Shown here: positions 54,635 through 64,000 of the stretch, piece by piece | How positions within the stretch are numbered: position 1 is the first letter of the stretch | How the letters are laid out: each line of letters begins with the position of its first letter | DNA from: Pseudoalteromonas sp. MMG007 | GTDB lineage: Bacteria > Pseudomonadota > Gammaproteobacteria > Enterobacterales > Alteromonadaceae | Reading direction: 5' to 3' | NCBI RefSeq assembly: GCF_018100985.1 | Contig: NZ_JAGJEI010000001.1 | Location: forward strand, 372,001 to 436,000 | Length of the DNA: 64,000 nt | Notes under the pieces: model-generated | What the model saw: the letters and a program-made list of their open reading frames with translations, nothing else | Databases searched by the model: none | What the model was told of the DNA's origin: nothing | Program-made: the position numbers and the translations under genes

Positions 54635-55996
54635 ATGGTTTATTTTAAAAAGCACTCAACAGTTTTATTGCTTGCACTTAGCTGTACGCTTGCTGCGTGT
54701 AGTAGCCAGCCAAGCTATACAGGTAATAGCACCGAGCAATCGCTAAAGCAGCATGCAAATTGGCAATACACACAAAATGATGCAACCGAGGTAAGTTATA
54801 TTACTGATTTAGTGAATATAGCGGGGCTTGATGCGCTTATAGAGCAAGCCATTGCAAATAACCCGTCGTTTAATCAAGTGCATGTGGCGCTAAAACTTGC
54901 TTATGCACAGCGTGATGTAACCGCAGCAAGCCAGTGGTTTAGCGTTAGTGCTGATTTTGATGCACAGCGCAATGAAGCTACCGGCACGCAGTACAGCTCA
55001 TCGGTAGGTGTGAGCTGGGAGGCCGACGTGTGGCAAAAAATTGCAGATAATGTGGCCGCGCAAGACATGAACATCGCCAGTAATCAAGCAACATATCAAA
55101 GCGCTAAAGATACGTTAGTAGCAAGTGTCATTCGTACTTATTTAAATATTATTTTGCAGCAAGATTTACTCAACATAGAGCAGCAGCGCTTAACTGTTTT
55201 AGAAAATAACGAGCAAAGTATCGTAGAGCGTTACCAATATGGATTAGGCGATTTAGAGGCTTTAGATACCGCACGTACCAATACCGCCTCTACCCGAGCC
55301 ACTATTGCCGATTACCAAGAGCAAATAGCCCAAGCTAAACGCGCTTTGGTATTATTAGTAGGCGTTGATAAACTTGAAAACCTACCTACAACATCAACGT
55401 TTCCTGATGTTATTGAGCCACTTAGCGCCTTACCAGAGCAAGATTTAGCACGCCGACCTGATTTACAAAGTGCTTATTATAATATTCAAGCAAAACGTTA
55501 TTTAGTTGATGTGGCCTACAAAGACTTACTGCCAAGTATTTCGCTTTCAGCGTCTTTGAGTGATTTGGCCACAACACCAAGCCAAGCATTGTTAACAAGC
55601 CCTGTGTGGAATTTATTAGGCAGCTTAAGTGCACCATTATTTGAAGGCGGAGCACTGCGTGCGCAAGTTGATGTAGCCAAACTCAATGCTGAACAAGCTT
55701 ATTGGCAATACCAAGACACGCTACTTAGTGCGGTAAACGAAGTAGAAAACGCGTTGGGTCAAGAGCAATCATTAACGCAGCAGCAACTTCAAATAAGTAA
55801 AGCACTTACCAGCGCAAAGCGCAGCTTTAGTAATTACCAAAGTAAGTATCAACAAGGTTTAGTTGATATTTTAGACTTACTTACCGTGCAACAACAAGTG
55901 TACGACCTGCAAGCTCAGCTTAGCCAAATAAATTACACCCTTTTAACTAACCGTATCGATTTAGGTCTTGCTTTAGGCCTTGGAGTATCATCATGA
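54635..55996 (+). CDS. RND efflux outer-membrane factor, NodT/TolC-like lipoprotein
   Basis: This 453-residue protein has a lipobox (LAAC, Cys22). Two outer-membrane efflux repeats follow, with long helices and the ERYQYGLGDLEALDTARTN motif and its second-repeat counterpart YQSKYQQGLVDILDLLTVQQ. DLARRPDLQSAYYNIQA is the family signature. It would form the trimeric channel of a tripartite pump. It is the first gene of the five-gene operon and overlaps the adaptor start by four bases. Confidence 0.93.
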   Translation: MVYFKKHSTVLLLALSCTLAACSSQPSYTGNSTEQSLKQHANWQYTQNDATEVSYITDLVNIAGLDALIEQAIANNPSFNQVHVALKLAYAQRDVTAASQWFSVSADFDAQRNEATGTQYSSSVGVSWEADVWQKIADNVAAQDMNIASNQATYQSAKDTLVASVIRTYLNIILQQDLLNIEQQRLTVLENNEQSIVERYQYGLGDLEALDTARTNTASTRATIADYQEQIAQAKRALVLLVGVDKLENLPTTSTFPDVIEPLSALPEQDLARRPDLQSAYYNIQAKRYLVDVAYKDLLPSISLSASLSDLATTPSQALLTSPVWNLLGSLSAPLFEGGALRAQVDVAKLNAEQAYWQYQDTLLSAVNEVENALGQEQSLTQQQLQISKALTSAKRSFSNYQSKYQQGLVDILDLLTVQQQVYDLQAQLSQINYTLLTNRIDLGLALGLGVSS

Positions 55997-57138
55997 AAAT
56001 TTCCCCAATACCTGTTGTTGTAACCCTTATTGCAGTGGTATCTATAGGGATTGCTGTGGCATATAACAGTCATAAAATGGCGCAGCAGGCACGTGGCTCT
56101 AAACCTGCTCAAGTTGATGCTATAGCACCGAATGTGTCGGTAATTAACGCGATACCCGGTACTTATCAGGCATATGTTAGTGGCCACGGTGAAGCAAAAG
56201 CACACTGGACATTAACGTTAAAAGCGCAAGTTAAAGGCGAAGTCATCAATATGAGTGAGCAATTTGCCACTGGTAATTTAATTGCTAAAGACCAAGAGTT
56301 TGCACAAATTGATAACACCGAATACCTACAAGCCCTCGCAAGTACTAAAGTTGCACTTGCTGATGCAAAATTAGCGTTACAAGAAGAGCAAGATTTAGGA
56401 AGCCAAGCAAAGCGGGAGTGGGAACGCTCAGGGGTAACACAAGCACCTAGCTCGCCACTGGTATTTAGAACGCTTCAGCTAGAGGCCGCACAAGCCACAC
56501 TTGATAACGCCCAATATGCACTGCAAACCGCCCAGCGTGATGAGAAAAACACCCATATAAGTGCGCCGTTTGATGCTGTGGTATTGTCTCGCGATATTGA
56601 CCTTGGCACATACGTAAATATTGGCGATACCCTCGCTACATTAAACAGTACCGACAAAGTAGAGATTAGCGTGCCGCTTTCATTGAATCAGTGGCAAAAC
56701 CTAGCAAGTGATAAAAGCAAAGAGGTTATTTTAAGTGATGTAACAACCCAAAATCAGTGGCAAGGTTACATTGCACGATTTGAGCAACACCTTGATGATA
56801 GTTCACGCCAGCGCAGCGTAGTGGTTGCCCTCGATAAACCTTTTGAACAAGCAACTCCCTTGTTACCCGGTACTTTTTTAGCTGTACAAATTGCCGGTAA
56901 AACGCTTGATAATGTTATTAAACTTCCTGCATCGGCGATTTCGCAAGAAGGCTTAATTTGGTATGTCAGTGAACAAAATACATTAGTAAGTACCACCGCA
57001 AATAAGGTTTTTGAGCGCAATGATTATGTTTATATATCGCCAATTGCTGGGCAAAGTAATTTACGTGTAGTGGCGCGCCCATTAGTGAGCTACCTAAACG
57101 AAATGCGGGTAAACCCCATTGTTGAGGAGATGCCATAA
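55993..57138 (+). CDS. RND periplasmic adaptor (membrane fusion) protein
   Basis: This 381-residue adaptor has an N-terminal membrane anchor (VVVTLIAVVSIGIAVAYN). The lipoyl-like and hairpin region has VSGHGEAKAHWTLTLKAQVKG, FAQIDNTEYLQALASTKVAL and THISAPFDAVVLSRDIDLGT. A beta-barrel and membrane-proximal domain follow. It links the inner-membrane permease to the outer-membrane channel. The stop overlaps the permease start by one base (TAATG). Confidence 0.93.
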   Translation: MKISPIPVVVTLIAVVSIGIAVAYNSHKMAQQARGSKPAQVDAIAPNVSVINAIPGTYQAYVSGHGEAKAHWTLTLKAQVKGEVINMSEQFATGNLIAKDQEFAQIDNTEYLQALASTKVALADAKLALQEEQDLGSQAKREWERSGVTQAPSSPLVFRTLQLEAAQATLDNAQYALQTAQRDEKNTHISAPFDAVVLSRDIDLGTYVNIGDTLATLNSTDKVEISVPLSLNQWQNLASDKSKEVILSDVTTQNQWQGYIARFEQHLDDSSRQRSVVVALDKPFEQATPLLPGTFLAVQIAGKTLDNVIKLPASAISQEGLIWYVSEQNTLVSTTANKVFERNDYVYISPIAGQSNLRVVARPLVSYLNEMRVNPIVEEMP

Positions 57139-60100
57139 TGAGTCCACATCAAGCACCACAATCGCCTAGCTCACATAACCCGCTGCATGGCATTATTAAT
57201 TGGTTTGCAAATAACTCAGTGGCGGCTAATTTATTACTAATTAGCGTAATAGTAATGGGTATAATGTCGCTTTCTACATTGCGTAAAGAGGCGTTTCCGA
57301 GCCTTGAGCCTGATACCATTTCGGTATCGGTGGTTTACGACAGTGGCGATGCCCTGCAAGCTGAGGAAGGCATAGCCCTTAAAATAGAAGAAGCACTCGA
57401 AACCGTACCCGGTATTAAGCGTATTACTTCAACATCAGATGCCAGCGGCAGCCATGTAAGTATTGAGAAAAAAACGGATTACTCGCTTGATGAGCTACTT
57501 ACTGATGTAAAAAACCAAGTTGATGCTATAAACAACTTTCCGGCAGATGCCGAGCAACCTGTTATAGATAAAGCTCGTAGGCAAGATCATGCACTCACGT
57601 TGCAATTATTTGGTGATGCCGACCGTCATACGTTACAAACCTTAGGTGAACAGCTTAAAGCCGATTTACTTGCTGAGTCAGGAATAAGTGACGTTACTCA
57701 GTCAGGTGTATTAGATCCTATGATGTCGATAGAAATCGACGAAGGTAAATTACAAGCCTACGGCTTAACTATCAGTGATGTAAGCGAAGTGATTAATAAC
57801 GAATCATCAAGCCCGCTTTCAACAAGTCTACGTGATAGTAATAAAATTATTCGTTTAAAAGCAGCCGAGCAAGCTTATTGGCAGCGTGACTTTGCTGATA
57901 TCGTTTTACTTACAACGCCTGCTGGCGCGCAAATTAAACTCGGTGATGTAGCAACTGTTACCGACAGTTTTGCTGAGGATACCAACTCACTAAGTCGTTA
58001 TAATCAACAAAATGCCATAGGTATTGAAATACTTATGGATGAAAATAGCGATATAACCAGCATTGTTGAGCAAGCACAAAGTGTCATTGATAAATGGCAC
58101 GAGCGCGGGTTGTTGCCGCAAAATGTAGAGCTTGAAAGCTGGCAAGATAAAAGCACTATGATCACTGAGCGCTTATCGTTGCTCACCAAAAATGCCGTAA
58201 CCGGTATTATTATGGTGTTTGTTATTTTAGCCATATTTTTAAACGTACGCGTTGCCTTGTGGGTTGCTGGTGGTTTGCCATTTGTGTTTTTTGGTACGCT
58301 GTATTTTATGACCGACAGCTATACCGCACTTACCATTAACGAAATGACCACCTTTGGTTTTATTATGGCGCTGGGTATTGTAGTGGATGACGCCGTGGTC
58401 GTTGGGGAGAGTATTTACACGACTCGTAAAAAGCATGGTGATACGCTCAATAATACTGTTTTAGGCACTATGAAAGTAGCCGTCCCTACTATTTTTGGTG
58501 TACTAACGACGGTTGCTGCATTTATGGCGCTTTCTAATGTGTCGGGTAATTTAGGTAAAATATATGCGCAATTTGCAACCGTGGTCACCATTTGTTTGTT
58601 GCTGTCAGTGGTTGAGTCAAAGCTTATTTTACCCTCTCACTTGGCGCATATTAGTACCAAACGCCAGCTTAAATCGGGCATTAGTGGTTTATGGGCAAAA
58701 GTGCAACACGGCGCAGACAGTGGCTTAAACTGGTTTAGTGCGCATATTTATCGCCGTGTTATTGAATACTCACTGCGCTTTAGGTACGCAGTAGTGGCTG
58801 CGTTTATTGCCTTTTTTATATTGGTTATAGGCATGCCAATGACCGGCGCGGTTAAAGTGGGGTTTTTCCCAAGTATTCCTGGCGATACTGTTAGTGCAGA
58901 GCTGGTTATGCAAAATGATGTGGCTTACGGGCAAACTAATAAAAACTTGTTAGCGCTTGAGCAAAGTGCCTTAAAAGCACAGCAAAATTTAATGGATAAG
59001 TATGACTCACAAGAAAGCGAAATTACGAGTTTACAAGTATTAAGTAGTAGCGATACCAGCGGCTCTGTAAGTGTTGAGTTATTAAATGAAGGTGAGTTTA
59101 CCGCGACCGAATTTGCACAAGAATGGCAACGTGTAGCAGGTACTCCCGAGGGCAGTAAAAAACTACAAGTATTAGCCACGCGCAAAATGGTCGATAACTT
59201 TAAAGTAGAGCTAAAAGCGTGGGACGACGAAACCGTTATGGCAGCAGGCGCTATTTTTAAAGAGCGCTTAGAAGGTATTGCAGGCGTTAATGGTATAGAC
59301 GACAACTTCAACCCAGGGCAACCGCAACTTAAATTTACCCTTAATGCACAAGGGCGCGCACTAGGTATGGATACCGCCAGTTTATCACAGCAAGTGTTGC
59401 AAGCCTTTGGTGGGGCTATTGTACAGCGATACCAGCGCAATAAAGACGAAATTAAAGTACGTGTACGTTACCCTGAAAACGCCCGTAAAACACCTGCCGA
59501 TATTATGCAATCTCGTATACGTTTGCCCGATGGTACAATTGTACCGCTGGTTAACGTAGCAAGTATTAGTAGCGAATACCAACAAGATGAAATAACCCGT
59601 ATCGACGGCCTACGTGCTATTTATTTAAGTGCTCAAGTAGATAAAAATGTTATAGCACCTAATGAATTAGTAGACAGCTTAACCCGCGACTTAGTACCGG
59701 AGTTAACTGCGCAGTTTCCAAACTTAAGTATACACTTTGCAGGTGAAGCCGAAGAGCAAGATGAAACCACAGGCTCTATGAGCACGATGTTTTTAGCCGC
59801 ATTACTGGTTATTTACGTTTTGCTGGCGATTCCACTTAAATCATATATTCAACCAGTGCTAATTATGGTGGCAATTCCATTTGGTATTGTGGGGGCTATT
59901 TTAGGCCATTGGTGGAACGACTTAACCATTAGTATATTATCGCTCAACGGTATTTTGGCGCTAAGTGGAGTTGTAGTAAACGATAGCTTGTTACTTGTTT
60001 CGCGCTTTAACGAGTTAACAAAAGAAGAGGGTATGAACACACACGATGCAATTGTTGAGTCGTGTACAAGCCGCTTGCGTGCAGTCATGCTTACTTCAGT

Positions 60101-60323
60101 AACAACGTATGCAGGCTTGATCCCGCTGTTAAGCGAGACCTCTTTGCAAGCGCAGTTTTTAATCCCTGCAGCGGCATCATTAGGCTACGGTATTTTGTTT
60201 GCCACTGTGATTACTCTCATCCTTATACCTGCATTATTAATGATTCAAACAGACATTAAGCGCCTACTTACCAATGTGTTACACTTTTTAAGTGGTAAGC
60301 GTACCCAAGGAGCTGCCTCTTAA
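57138..60323 (+). CDS. RND multidrug/solute efflux permease
   Basis: This 1061-residue inner-membrane pump is at full RND size, with 12 predicted helices and two large periplasmic loops. The TM4 proton-relay pair is present (LGIVVDDAVVVGESI), as are IVVNDSLLLVSRFNE and the TM helix after NEMTTFGFIM. It works as a trimer driven by proton antiport. It resembles HAE-1-like pumps of unassigned specificity. It lies in an operon with its channel, adaptor and two-component system, so its expression is probably self-sensed. Confidence 0.95.
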   Translation: MSPHQAPQSPSSHNPLHGIINWFANNSVAANLLLISVIVMGIMSLSTLRKEAFPSLEPDTISVSVVYDSGDALQAEEGIALKIEEALETVPGIKRITSTSDASGSHVSIEKKTDYSLDELLTDVKNQVDAINNFPADAEQPVIDKARRQDHALTLQLFGDADRHTLQTLGEQLKADLLAESGISDVTQSGVLDPMMSIEIDEGKLQAYGLTISDVSEVINNESSSPLSTSLRDSNKIIRLKAAEQAYWQRDFADIVLLTTPAGAQIKLGDVATVTDSFAEDTNSLSRYNQQNAIGIEILMDENSDITSIVEQAQSVIDKWHERGLLPQNVELESWQDKSTMITERLSLLTKNAVTGIIMVFVILAIFLNVRVALWVAGGLPFVFFGTLYFMTDSYTALTINEMTTFGFIMALGIVVDDAVVVGESIYTTRKKHGDTLNNTVLGTMKVAVPTIFGVLTTVAAFMALSNVSGNLGKIYAQFATVVTICLLLSVVESKLILPSHLAHISTKRQLKSGISGLWAKVQHGADSGLNWFSAHIYRRVIEYSLRFRYAVVAAFIAFFILVIGMPMTGAVKVGFFPSIPGDTVSAELVMQNDVAYGQTNKNLLALEQSALKAQQNLMDKYDSQESEITSLQVLSSSDTSGSVSVELLNEGEFTATEFAQEWQRVAGTPEGSKKLQVLATRKMVDNFKVELKAWDDETVMAAGAIFKERLEGIAGVNGIDDNFNPGQPQLKFTLNAQGRALGMDTASLSQQVLQAFGGAIVQRYQRNKDEIKVRVRYPENARKTPADIMQSRIRLPDGTIVPLVNVASISSEYQQDEITRIDGLRAIYLSAQVDKNVIAPNELVDSLTRDLVPELTAQFPNLSIHFAGEAEEQDETTGSMSTMFLAALLVIYVLLAIPLKSYIQPVLIMVAIPFGIVGAILGHWWNDLTISILSLNGILALSGVVVNDSLLLVSRFNELTKEEGMNTHDAIVESCTSRLRAVMLTSVTTYAGLIPLLSETSLQAQFLIPAAASLGYGILFATVITLILIPALLMIQTDIKRLLTNVLHFLSGKRTQGAAS

Positions 60324-61006
60324 TGATAAACGTACTACTGGTTGAAGATGATATAGACCTAGCCACTACTATTGTTGATTATCTCGATATAGAAGACATA
60401 TCGTGTGACCATGCAAGTAACGGTGTAATGGGGCTAAATTTAATAGAAAATAATCAGTACCAAATGATTATTCTCGATATTAATATGCCCAAAATGGACG
60501 GCTTAACACTGTGCAAAAAGTTGCGCGAACAAGGCAAAAATACACCCGTGTTAATGCTTACAGCACGCGATAGTCTTGATAATAAGCTAGAGGGCTTTGC
60601 CGCCGGCAGTGACGATTATTTAGTAAAGCCCTTTGCCATGAAAGAGCTGGTAGCACGGGTGCAAGTACTCGCAAAGCGTAAAAGTGGTGAGGTAAAGCGC
60701 CTTACTTTAGCCAATTTACAGTTAGACTTGACCAAGCACTGTGCCATAGTAGGGGAGAGTACTTTAAAGCTCTCGCCTATTGCTTTTAAGCTACTTGAAA
60801 CGCTCGTGCGCGAAGCGCCACAGCCAGTTACACGTAGTGTCATTATGCAAGCCATTTGGGGAGAAGAGCAGCCCGACAGTAATAGTTTAAAAGTGCATAT
60901 TTATCACTTACGCAAGCAGCTAGAAGCTGCGACTCAACAAGTAAAGCTAGAAACCATCCCTAATATTGGCTTTGCGATAAAAACAGTGCAAGGAGATGCA
61001 CAATGA
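60323..61006 (+). CDS. OmpR-family response regulator of the RND operon
   Basis: This 227-residue regulator has a receiver with acidic residues 8-10, Asp52 in ILDINMP and Lys102 in LVKPF. A winged-helix DNA-binding domain follows (about 125-222; KLSPIAFKLLETLVREAPQP and NSLKVHIYHLRKQLE). It starts one base into the permease stop (TAATG) and overlaps the kinase by four bases. The three TTAA(A)CCC repeats before the operon suit its binding mode, so autoregulation is likely. Confidence 0.94.
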   Translation: MINVLLVEDDIDLATTIVDYLDIEDISCDHASNGVMGLNLIENNQYQMIILDINMPKMDGLTLCKKLREQGKNTPVLMLTARDSLDNKLEGFAAGSDDYLVKPFAMKELVARVQVLAKRKSGEVKRLTLANLQLDLTKHCAIVGESTLKLSPIAFKLLETLVREAPQPVTRSVIMQAIWGEEQPDSNSLKVHIYHLRKQLEAATQQVKLETIPNIGFAIKTVQGDAQ

Positions 61007-62295
61007 AAATAAGACCCAGCTTGAGGCTTTATTTTTTTGCCAGCATGCTGGTATTAAGTTCGATTATGGCCATCGGCTTTTCGTTTTTGAGTGTTAACTA
61101 TTTTGTTGATGGTTTAGATAAAGGGTTAAATGGTGTTATGTTTGCGCTTTCGCAAACGGCAAAGGTTGAAGATGGGCAACCAATTGAAATGGTCGGTTTT
61201 AGTGTTGCTAGTCGCTGGGAAGATATGCCAAAGGAGATAAAGCAACGATTTACAAAACCAACTCACAATGGCGTACTTCAAAAAAGGGCAGATAAGTCAT
61301 CTTTTTTTTCGATGCCCGAAAACCTATTTTTTGCCGTGTATTATCAAAACGAAGCTGGAGAGTCGCGTTATGTATCGCGCATCATGCTTGAAAAAGACCG
61401 CCCTAAAACACAAGTCACCGATGAAAAACCAATGCAAAGGGTGTTTTGGATAGCCTTAACGGCACTTGCGGCTATTACATTGTTTGCATTTTTTTTATTT
61501 ATGATTATGAAAAAAATTGCTAAGCCAATTGAGTCATTAAAAAAATGGGCTAAATCGCTTAGCCAAGCTAATTTACAACAAACGCCGCCGGATTTTAATT
61601 ACAACGAACTAAATACACTGGCCACGCTAATACGCAGTAGTTTGCTTTCAGCGCACGAAAGTGTAGAGCGCGAACAGCGTTTTTTAAGCTATGCTAGCCA
61701 CGAGTTGCGTACGCCAATATCGGTTATTCGCAGCAATGTAGAGCTACTCAACCGCTTAAGCGAAAAAGCGCCATTAAGTGATAAACAACAGCTTACCCTT
61801 GAGCGAATAGAGCGCGCCGGTTTAACCATGAGCGATTTAACGAATACGTTACTTTGGCTTAGCAGAGGTGATGAACAGCAAGGTGAAATTGAGCCAGTCG
61901 ATCTCAGTGAAAAAATAACTACATTAAGTAACGAGCTTGGTTATTTATTAAATGCTAAACAGGTTACTGTACTTATAAGTTCAGACCAACAACACAGTGT
62001 AGTTAGTACGGAGCCTACAGCTTGTCATATTGTGCTAACTAATTTAATTCGTAACGCTTATCAGCATACGCAAAACGGGCAGGTGCATATTACGCAACAA
62101 GGCAGCAAGGTTACGGTAGTAAATTGCAGCACTCAAAACGAGGAAGCTTTTATAAGTGACGACACCACAAAAAACGCCAGTATAGGTTACGGGCTTGGTT
62201 TGCAGTTAAGTGAAAAAGTAATAAAGCGCCATGGCTGGTTTTATGAGGTAAATGACCTACCAGGGCGCTATGAGGTTGTGGTTGACTTTAACTAG
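61003..62295 (+). CDS. Sensor histidine kinase of the RND operon
   Basis: This 430-residue kinase has two membrane helices (about 12-34 and 149-169) around a 115-residue periplasmic sensor. A HAMP-like linker (about 170-220) follows, then a HisKA helix with His233 in YASHELRTPISVIR. The ATPase domain shows the N box (LTNLIRNAYQH) and G2 box (GYGLGLQL). The usual DxGxGI G1 box is not recognisable at its expected place (VNCSTQNEEAF), so ATP handling may be unusual. It is the last gene of the operon. Confidence 0.92.
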   Translation: MKIRPSLRLYFFASMLVLSSIMAIGFSFLSVNYFVDGLDKGLNGVMFALSQTAKVEDGQPIEMVGFSVASRWEDMPKEIKQRFTKPTHNGVLQKRADKSSFFSMPENLFFAVYYQNEAGESRYVSRIMLEKDRPKTQVTDEKPMQRVFWIALTALAAITLFAFFLFMIMKKIAKPIESLKKWAKSLSQANLQQTPPDFNYNELNTLATLIRSSLLSAHESVEREQRFLSYASHELRTPISVIRSNVELLNRLSEKAPLSDKQQLTLERIERAGLTMSDLTNTLLWLSRGDEQQGEIEPVDLSEKITTLSNELGYLLNAKQVTVLISSDQQHSVVSTEPTACHIVLTNLIRNAYQHTQNGQVHITQQGSKVTVVNCSTQNEEAFISDDTTKNASIGYGLGLQLSEKVIKRHGWFYEVNDLPGRYEVVVDFN

Positions 62296-62508
62296 GGCGT
62301 TTTCAACTTTGTAGATTGAACCCAAAAGGTAGCGCATATTTGGTTTTATGCTGCTTTATTGCCTATTTATGGGGAACAACCACACTACTTAGGCTTGCCT
62401 CGCTTAATAAACAAAAATGCTACTGCAAATTCAACCAACAAAGGCCACTCGCCCCAGTGTGGGGTTATTTTAATATTATAAATAACCTTGCTACCGCACA
62501 GTGTTTAG

Positions 62509-62739
62509 TTAGCGTTTACAATGCCAATGATCTTTGTGCTTAGTGCAGGCTTTTTTTGCCGGTTTTGTTTTAACTATTATGATGTTAGGCGAATTGTGCT
62601 CAGCAACTGGTAAAGGAGCGGCCACTTTAACCGTTTTTTTATAAGGTTTATGCACCGCTGGCGCTTTTTGATAGACAGTACACCCACTCATGGTTATTGC
62701 CATTGTTGCTATACCAATAATTTTTAAAGATAAGTTCAT
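62509..62739 (-). CDS. Small lipoprotein
   Basis: This 76-residue protein has a lipobox signal peptide (ITMSGC, Cys20). The mature part is short, proline/lysine-rich and positively charged, and ends in CTKHKDHWHCKR, a Cys/His-rich tail that could bind metal. I recognise no family. GAGGATAAATACCT precedes the ATG. It is convergent with the RND operon; 213 bp between them (62296-62508) show no clear terminator. Confidence 0.65.
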   Translation of the reverse strand: MNLSLKIIGIATMAITMSGCTVYQKAPAVHKPYKKTVKVAAPLPVAEHNSPNIIIVKTKPAKKACTKHKDHWHCKR

Positions 62740-62907
62740 AGGTATTTATCCTCTTTCTGCTTTAAATCAGCTTTAAGATAAACCTTTTTTTGTATAGTGC
62801 TGTCAATAAACGTAAGGGAAGTGTAAAAGGGGGGATGTACAAAGGCAATAGCGCCCTAATGCCTTTGTATTTAAAATATTTGATTTGAAAAAAGACCGGT
62901 TCAAAAC

Positions 62908-63765
62908 CTATAAATCGCTGCGCCAACCCATGCCAGATTCTTCCATTAAGCGCTCGTATACCCCTTCAATATTAAGTGGTAGCCACGCTTTGTATTGCTT
63001 TAAATCTGAAAACTCATCGAGTTTAACGTTTTGTTTTATTTGCTCTAGGCTTTGCCCTGCAAGTGCACCTGCGGTAACTTGACTATAAAGCTGCTCTATA
63101 TAGCTTAAATAACGTGTTACATCAGCCTTACTGCCAACATCAGCGTGCCCGCCCACAAAAGTATCAAAGTCATATTGGAGTACCGCTTGGGTTGAGTTAA
63201 TCATACCTTGAATATCGTAGCTCCACAGTTTTTGCCAAGGCATTCTGCCAATGACTATCCAATCAACAACAAATAAGGCTTTTTGCTTTTCGAACAGCAT
63301 GCTTACAGAGCCTCTTCCATCGTTTGGCCCGTGGTAATTAAGCTTTACAGTTGAACCGCCCAAATTAAGAGTCAGCTCGTCATCAAAAGTGAGGGTGGGC
63401 ATAACCGTGGTCATGTGTGTATTTTTTATATCTTGCGCTGTCAGTTTATGTGCAACAAATGTTGTGTGTGGGCTTTTAAATACTTCAGCACCATAAATGT
63501 GGTCACTGTGGTTATGGCTATAAACAACATATTTAACTGGCACATTAAAACGCGTTTTAATTTGCTCATTTAGCCATGTGGCTGCTTTTTTATTAAGTGG
63601 GTCGGTAACGATTGCGCCTTGTGGGGTAATTAAAAATACCGAACGGTGTCTGTCGTCAATAAAGCGGTGGAGGCCATCGCCTAAATCTTCTATTTCGTAA
63701 CTTTGCGCCATAAACCCAATAAATAGTAGGTTGGTGGCAAGTAGTGTTTTTAATAAGCGAAGCAT
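62908..63765 (-). CDS. Exported metallo-beta-lactamase-fold hydrolase
   Basis: This 285-residue enzyme has a signal peptide (LRLLKTLLATNLLFIGFMAQ). Its MBL fold carries the metal motif SHNHSDHIYG (HxHxDH, His84, His86, Asp88, His89). Further ligands are suggested by NYHGPNDGRGS and FVGGHADVG. It resembles subgroup B3-like/QapA-type periplasmic hydrolases; the substrate is not defined. I chose the ATG at 63765, with GGA upstream; an ATG at 63771 is the alternative. Confidence 0.88.
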   Translation of the reverse strand: MLRLLKTLLATNLLFIGFMAQSYEIEDLGDGLHRFIDDRHRSVFLITPQGAIVTDPLNKKAATWLNEQIKTRFNVPVKYVVYSHNHSDHIYGAEVFKSPHTTFVAHKLTAQDIKNTHMTTVMPTLTFDDELTLNLGGSTVKLNYHGPNDGRGSVSMLFEKQKALFVVDWIVIGRMPWQKLWSYDIQGMINSTQAVLQYDFDTFVGGHADVGSKADVTRYLSYIEQLYSQVTAGALAGQSLEQIKQNVKLDEFSDLKQYKAWLPLNIEGVYERLMEESGMGWRSDL

Positions 63766-63843
63766 GCACATTCCAGTTAAACGTTATGAGTAGTAAGTAA
63801 GAAAGTGCGAGTAAGAAAAAACTTTCATTTAAGAGTAAAGTTG

Positions 63844-63867
63844 CGGGTTAAAATTAATTTAACCCGC
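63844..63867 (-). terminator. Possible terminator of the right-edge gene
   Basis: GCGGGTTAAA (63844-63853) pairs with TTTAACCCGC (63858-63867) across ATTA, just after the stop of the partial gene. The U tract is weak. Confidence 0.5.
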
Positions 63868-63873
63868 TAATTT

Positions 63874-64000
63874 TTAACGAACTAGCTGATCGAGTAAATG
63901 CATTACTTGCTCACTGGCTGATTCCATTAAGTGTATATGTTTAACTGCTTCAGCTTTTTTGCCTTGCTTAATTAATTGCAGTGCTTGAACGCCGTTTTTG
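63874..64000 (-). CDS. C-terminal end of an unidentified protein (partial)
   Basis: Only the last 42 codons are in the window, ending LMESASEQVMHLLDQLVR before the TAA at 63876. The visible part is helical and amphipathic, with KQGKKAEAVKHIHLMESASE. Its pattern would suit the tail of a signalling or CZB-like domain, but this is too short to name. The gene enters from the right edge on the minus strand. Confidence 0.55.
   Translation of the reverse strand, partial: KNGVQALQLIKQGKKAEAVKHIHLMESASEQVMHLLDQLVR

Noticed and set aside
62316..62543. A 75-codon plus-strand frame after the RND operon
   Set aside because: It starts with TTG, lacks a ribosome-binding site and overlaps the end of the small lipoprotein gene on the other strand.

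Overview
The window looks like a stretch of a marine gammaproteobacterial chromosome, most likely Pseudoalteromonas or a close Alteromonadales relative. This is inferred from low GC content, gcvT-gcvH-gcvP gene order, large TonB-dependent receptors, many soluble and membrane signalling proteins, and palindromic intergenic repeats. I ran no database search. I saw no rRNA, tRNA, CRISPR array or intact insertion sequence.

Layout. 1-3.7 kb: the start of a secreted M1 aminopeptidase, a degenerate tyrosine-recombinase-like gene, a DUF2750 gene, a glutathione S-transferase, a parvulin and a periplasmic glutathione peroxidase, all on the minus strand. 3.7-7.5 kb: a GNAT acetyltransferase, then a soluble hybrid histidine kinase with its response regulator. 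7.5-11.6 kb (minus): queG, a chemoreceptor without a ligand domain, and a DMT exporter overlapping a glycerophosphodiesterase. 11.7-13.6 kb: a NarL-type two-component operon led by a 56-residue membrane protein and a perfect palindrome. 13.8-18.0 kb: a crotonase, then rnr-rlmB. 18.0-20.7 kb: tandem 101-bp repeats and a FecA-like receptor. 20.7-27.1 kb: a LysR regulator divergent from a truncated GcvT-like gene, then the glycine cleavage genes gcvT, gcvH and gcvP.

27.1-34.1 kb is the accessory part. It holds dispersed repeats, an orphan addiction-module antidote, about 700 bp of mosaic non-coding DNA, and a two-gene AT-rich module (a PutAbiC-like membrane protein plus a zinc-motif protein). 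A further gene remnant, a secreted pyroglutamyl-peptidase-like protein lacking its catalytic cysteine, and a frameshifted cytochrome c/Vgb-like gene follow. The two-gene module is my best candidate for an undescribed, possibly anti-phage, system.

34.3-64 kb is mostly stress and envelope functions. It contains a YflT-like stress protein, DUF4235, an ACP phosphodiesterase, a CsgG/DUF4810/DUF799 lipoprotein operon, DUF1223, a GST, a second large TonB receptor, Dps, a Tsx-like porin, DUF2189, MscS, a large-subunit catalase, a VOC protein, DUF6515 and a YHYH lipoprotein. It ends with a LysR regulator facing a five-gene operon that encodes a complete RND efflux pump and its own two-component system, followed by a small lipoprotein, a secreted metallo-beta-lactamase-fold hydrolase and the tail of one more gene.
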